Source of the DNA: an uncultured Bacteroidota bacterium
GTDB lineage: Bacteria; Bacteroidota; Bacteroidia; Flavobacteriales; Flavobacteriaceae
DNA: 64,000 nt
Assembly: GCA_902557655.1 (NCBI GenBank)
Contig: CACEAZ010000003.1
Location: forward strand, 43,131-107,130
Reading direction: 5' to 3'
In this document: in pieces, positions 60,512-64,000 of the stretch
Numbering within the stretch: position 1 is the stretch's first letter
How the letters are laid out: each line of letters starts with the position of its first letter
Translations under genes and position numbers: made by a program
The notes under the pieces: generated by a model
The model's database searches: none
The model's input: the letters and a program-made list of their open reading frames with translations, nothing else
What the model was told of the DNA's origin: nothing

Positions 60512-61471
60512 GGTAAAAAAACTTGAACAATTTTTATCAAAGAAAATTAAATCCTCATTTGAATAATTAAAAAAAACTTCAGAATTTACTTTAACAGGTT
60601 TATTTGAAATAATAGACCATATATTGTTTTTATACCTACCAATCAGTTTATAATCTTTTCCTTGAAAAAAACATTTTTCTACAATCATAGAATCAGAGGA
60701 GTTGTCAACTATTTTAACATTTTCTGGTCTAATATAAAATGTTTTATTTTCAATTGGAAATTTATTAATATCACCCAGAATTTCTGCGCAATAACAGTTG
60801 GCAGGTTCACAATACATTGTTTCAGGACTTGAATATTGTTGCACTATTCCCGCTTTGAAGATTAGTATTTTATCAGAAATATTTAGTGCATCATTAATAT
60901 CATGAGTAACTAAGATTGTGGTTATTTTACTCTTCCTAATTATTCTACATATTTCATCTCTTATGGTAAATTTAATATTTGCATCCAAATTGCTAAAAGG
61001 CTCATCCAATAATAAAAGATCAGGCTCTCTAATTATAGATCTTGCTATACAGGCTCGTTGTTGCTCACCACCAGAAATTTCATGAGGATATCTATTCAAA
61101 AGATGCTTTAAACTTGTTAAGTCAATGATATTATCAAAATTTTTATGATAATCCTTATCCAAATTAAAACAAATATTTTCTTTGATGCTTAAGTGAGGAA
61201 ATAATGGATAATCTTGAAAAACGTAACCAATCTTTCTTTTTTGAGGTTTAACAAAAATATTTTTACCGTTAATTAGCTTGTTATTCAAAGATACACTACC
61301 AGAGTTAGGCATCTCCAACCCTGAAAGGCATTTTAAAAAAGTAGATTTTCCAGATCCACTTTCGCCAACAAATGAAATTAATTGACCCTTATCAACAGAA
61401 AAGCTTAAATCATTAATAACAGCCGATCCGTTATTATAACTTTTGACAAGATTTTTAACTTCTAAATACAT
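60506..61471 (-). CDS. fbpC: Ferric iron ABC transporter ATP-binding protein
   Basis: The 321-residue ATPase has Walker A GESGSGKST (about residues 36-44), the Q-loop PQKRKIGYVFQDYPLFPH, the signature ISGGEQQRACIARS, Walker B LLLLDEPFSNLD and the H-loop LVTHD. A C-terminal TOBE-like regulatory domain follows (FYIRPENVKIVDNS). It matches FbpC/FutC-type ferric transporters, and the two upstream genes encode the permease and binding protein. The gene overlaps the permease by 17 bp. It energises Fe3+ import across the inner membrane. Confidence 0.92.
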   Translation of the reverse strand: MYLEVKNLVKSYNNGSAVINDLSFSVDKGQLISFVGESGSGKSTFLKCLSGLEMPNSGSVSLNNKLINGKNIFVKPQKRKIGYVFQDYPLFPHLSIKENICFNLDKDYHKNFDNIIDLTSLKHLLNRYPHEISGGEQQRACIARSIIREPDLLLLDEPFSNLDANIKFTIRDEICRIIRKSKITTILVTHDINDALNISDKILIFKAGIVQQYSSPETMYCEPANCYCAEILGDINKFPIENKTFYIRPENVKIVDNSSDSMIVEKCFFQGKDYKLIGRYKNNIWSIISNKPVKVNSEVFFNYSNEDLIFFDKNCSSFFTS

Positions 61472-63053
61472 CTGATTTATCTAAGAATATTTTTAAAAAG
61501 ATTAGTAATATACAGCAAATTAATATAATAACTGATGAATATATACTTGACAATGGAATCATTTCTTCAACTGCAAATTCATAGGTTTGAGTTGCTAGTG
61601 TGTCAAAATTAAAAGGTCTCAATATCAGAGTTATAGGAAGCTCTTTCATGAGGTCTATAAAAACTAAAGTCAAGGCTGTAAAAAAAGAATATTTATTGAT
61701 AGGGAAATATATTTTTTTGAAAATTTGAATGTTAGATAATCCTAGATTTTTAGCCGAATTATCATATGAGTCAGGGTGCTTTTCAAGACTAGACTTAATT
61801 GGGGACTTTCCTACAGCCATAAATCTTATAACATAAGCATAAATAAGAATCAAAAAGTATACTGAAAAATTTCCCATAATACTGGCTTCATCGTTTAAAT
61901 TATCAAGGTAGGTTATAAAAATTATTACAGCCAAAGCAACAACAGCTCCAGGGATTGAGTAACCAAGTGAGATAAATTGATTTATATAATAATATAATCT
62001 TGACTTAGATATCTTTTCGTTGTAAAGAAAAAAAGTTGAAAATACTAATATTAATATTGAAGCAATTAGAGAAACCGAAAAAGAATTAAATGTTAAATTA
62101 AATAATCTTTCAAAATCAATGTTTTCAAGATTGGAGTAAATATTTAACAGATTAAAAATTACAGGAACAACAAAAGCTAAAAGAATCGGTATCAAACAAG
62201 CAAAATATATAAAATATAATCTTGATTTATTTGGAGACTTCAGAGATAATAATTTGCTATTTTTTGAAAAATTAAATCTTTTATTTTGATTGAAAATTTT
62301 TTCTATTAAAAATAAAAAAGCAACTATAAATAAAAGGATTGAAGATAATTGTATAGCAGCGCCAGTATCATTCATAGAATTCCATGACCTAAATATCCCA
62401 ATTGTATAAGTGTTGACGCCAAAATACTTTACTGCTCCATATTCGTTTAACACTTCCATTACTACTAAAAATAAACCCGAAAAGATTGCGGGTTTTGAAA
62501 GAGGTAGAACAACCTTTAAAAGTGTTTGATATCCGTTTAAGCCTAAGTTTTTAGCTATATCATAATATCGGGATCCAAATAAACTAAATGAAATTCTTGA
62601 AACACTATAAATGTATGGATATAGAGAAAAAGCTAAAATAACACCTAAAACCTCAATTTGTAATAGATCATAAGTGATTTTAAATGGACCTGTAAAACTT
62701 AAAATTTCACTGTAAGTAAATGCCATAATATATGTTGGAATCGCTAGAGGTAAGTAAAGAATTAAATCAATAAACTTTCTTCCATAAAATTTATAATTAC
62801 TTACATACCAGGCGGGAATAATTCCAAAAATTAAAGAGAATAATGCTGTGATTAAAATCAGGTAAATTGTATTAACCGTATAATCAAAAAGTAGATTTTC
62901 AAATAAATAAATCAGAGAATCTGTTTCCTGTAGAAAAGATTTTACCAACAAAAATAGTATAGGTAAAAAAATTACGGAAAATAGTATTAATGCTATTTTA
63001 TCAAAAAATCTACTCCTTTTCAAATTAAAATTACTTCCATCCAGTTTTATCAA
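61455..63053 (-). CDS. fbpB: Ferric iron ABC transporter permease
   Basis: The 532-residue protein is a fused two-domain permease with about 12 hydrophobic segments. Both halves carry the EAA-like cytoplasmic loop: YDIAKNLGLNGYQTLLKVVLPLSKPAI in the first and YDNSAKNLGLSNIQIFKKIYFPINKY in the second. This duplicated layout is characteristic of FbpB/FutB/AfuB permeases for iron. It overlaps the binding protein gene by 23 bp and fbpC by 17 bp, so the three are translated as one operon. Confidence 0.93.
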   Translation of the reverse strand: MIKLDGSNFNLKRSRFFDKIALILFSVIFLPILFLLVKSFLQETDSLIYLFENLLFDYTVNTIYLILITALFSLIFGIIPAWYVSNYKFYGRKFIDLILYLPLAIPTYIMAFTYSEILSFTGPFKITYDLLQIEVLGVILAFSLYPYIYSVSRISFSLFGSRYYDIAKNLGLNGYQTLLKVVLPLSKPAIFSGLFLVVMEVLNEYGAVKYFGVNTYTIGIFRSWNSMNDTGAAIQLSSILLFIVAFLFLIEKIFNQNKRFNFSKNSKLLSLKSPNKSRLYFIYFACLIPILLAFVVPVIFNLLNIYSNLENIDFERLFNLTFNSFSVSLIASILILVFSTFFLYNEKISKSRLYYYINQFISLGYSIPGAVVALAVIIFITYLDNLNDEASIMGNFSVYFLILIYAYVIRFMAVGKSPIKSSLEKHPDSYDNSAKNLGLSNIQIFKKIYFPINKYSFFTALTLVFIDLMKELPITLILRPFNFDTLATQTYEFAVEEMIPLSSIYSSVIILICCILLIFLKIFLDKSDVFRS

Positions 63054-64000
63054 AAATCTTTATCGCATCTTCACGATATATACCTAACGCGTTAAGATCT
63101 AAATTGTCACGTTTAAAACTACCCCAGGATTGAACTAAGTTAGACGGCTTAACCATAGGATTTGCGGGATACTCATAACTGTTGTTAACATATGTATTCT
63201 GAGCCTCTATTCCTGTTAAATATTCTAACAATTTCATTGCGTTTTCTTTATTTGGTGCATTTTTTGTCATTGCAAAACCAGAAATATTTATATGAGTACC
63301 TCTTTCACTCTCACCTTGGTTGGGAAAGAATACTGAAACTGAGTTTCCTGCATCTACCTCTGACTGCTTTTCAGAAGAAAGTAATAATCCTATATAATAA
63401 GAGTTTACAATTGCGACATCTCCTTGACCAGCTGCAATGGCTTTTACCTGATCTCTGTCATTTCCCTTTGGATCTCTAGCAAAATTACTAACAACTCCGG
63501 AAGACCAATTTGTGATTGCTTCTTCTCCTAAGTTTGCGTACAATGATGACATTAAAGCCTGATTATATGCGTTTGATGATGATCTAACTAACAATCTTCC
63601 TTTCCATTTTTCATTTGCCAAATCTTCATATGTGGTAAGATCAGATTTTTTTACTCTCTCATTGCTATAGACAAGTAAACGTGCCCTGTATGTAATAGGT
63701 ATCCAATAACCATTTATATCTTTAAGATCATCACTAACGTTTGAGTCAATTATTTCATTCTGAATTTTCTGAAATAACCCCATCTCTACACCTTTTTGAA
63801 GTTTTCCTGCATCAACAGTTACAAAAAGGTCTGCAGGACTATTTTGCCCCTCATTTTTTAACCTTTCTAACAATTCATCATCACCAGCTTTGATAACATT
63901 AACTTTTATCCCTGTAAGTTTTTCAAAGTTTTCATATTGCTTAATATCCACTTGGTAATGTCTTTTGCTGTAAACATTAACTTCATTTGAGTTATTTTCT
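63031..64000 (-). CDS. fbpA: Ferric iron ABC transporter substrate-binding protein (partial, 5' end outside window)
   Basis: The frame is open to the right edge. The N-terminal part visible reads NEVNVYSKRHYQVDIKQYENF, the classical VNVYSxRHY start of the mature FbpA/FutA iron-binding proteins, which then continues GIKVNVIKAGDDELLERLKNEG. Further conserved parts are PADLFVTVDAGKL, WIPITYRARLLVYSNERV, LVRSSSNAYNQALMSSL, the double Tyr in IVNSYYIGLLL that usually coordinates Fe3+, and THINISGFAM. A GTG at 63951 is only internal. The protein captures Fe3+ in the periplasm and delivers it to fbpB. The signal peptide lies beyond the window. Confidence 0.94.
   Translation of the reverse strand, partial: ENNSNEVNVYSKRHYQVDIKQYENFEKLTGIKVNVIKAGDDELLERLKNEGQNSPADLFVTVDAGKLQKGVEMGLFQKIQNEIIDSNVSDDLKDINGYWIPITYRARLLVYSNERVKKSDLTTYEDLANEKWKGRLLVRSSSNAYNQALMSSLYANLGEEAITNWSSGVVSNFARDPKGNDRDQVKAIAAGQGDVAIVNSYYIGLLLSSEKQSEVDAGNSVSVFFPNQGESERGTHINISGFAMTKNAPNKENAMKLLEYLTGIEAQNTYVNNSYEYPANPMVKPSNLVQSWGSFKRDNLDLNALGIYREDAIKIFDKTGWK

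Noticed and set aside
63951..63953. GTG at 63951 as the start of the iron-binding protein
   Set aside because: The frame continues upstream with the family-typical VNVYSKRHY sequence to the window edge, so the gene is cut by the edge.
1..64000. CRISPR arrays, insertion sequences, prophage, toxin-antitoxin or defence systems
   Set aside because: I saw no spaced short repeats, transposase, integrase, phage structural genes or defence motifs in any frame.

Overview
The window looks like a piece of the chromosome of a marine, genome-streamlined member of the Flavobacteriia (Bacteroidetes). The DNA is very AT-rich, genes are tightly packed and often overlap, and I see no Shine-Dalgarno sequences. 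The promoter -7 box TAnnTTTG of the Bacteroidetes sigma factor recurs upstream of genes. Several families are typical of the group: DUF4835, DUF6913, DUF6095, the flavobacterial omega-like RpoZ, a two-gene 5'-nucleotidase, a split transketolase, HmuY, DUF4856 and TonB-dependent receptors. I see no prophage, insertion sequence or CRISPR array.

Layout. 1-1088: the start of a large secreted protein with repeated DGWNG modules, running off the left edge. 1203-6985: the operon bamD-rpoZ-coaBC-DUF4835-recN-fabI on the minus strand (outer membrane assembly, transcription, CoA, DNA repair, fatty acids). 7014-16489: mixed housekeeping genes (two-part 5'-nucleotidase, ligA, a GH20 hexosaminidase with cutC, prmC, ribD, a thioesterase). 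16688-23843: dnaA, a tetrapyrrole-methylase-family methyltransferase, mltG, dapF, htrA, trmD, rplS. 23923-24426: a long, strongly structured non-coding RNA candidate with its own intrinsic terminator. 24504-30871: monomeric isocitrate dehydrogenase, murQ, thrS-infC-rpmI-rplT. 30879-36595: the minus-strand run tgt-lptG-eamA-accA-dnaB. 36715-40731: split transketolase, an FKBP lipoprotein, a phosphoribosyltransferase, aroK and tRNA-Lys.

40850-64000 is an iron and heme island. It holds a TonB receptor with an HmuY heme-binding lipoprotein; a minus-strand operon DUF4856-imelysin-Kazal lipoprotein-HTTM protein-TonB receptor-DCC protein; an eight-gene operon hemA-hemCD-hemB-hemL-hemE-hemN-hemH-hemG that encodes every step from glutamyl-tRNA to protoheme; and a ferric-iron ABC transporter (fbpABC) cut by the right edge. 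A perfect palindrome over the promoter of the DUF4856 operon is a good candidate for the iron-responsive operator.

The observations I rate highest are the roughly 500-nt structured RNA between rplS and icd, which I cannot assign to a known class; three genes (infC, murQ and the methyltransferase after dnaA) whose conserved N-termini contain no AUG, GUG or UUG; several start codons only 4-7 nt after a -7 box, suggesting leaderless mRNAs; and the palindromic operator in the iron island.
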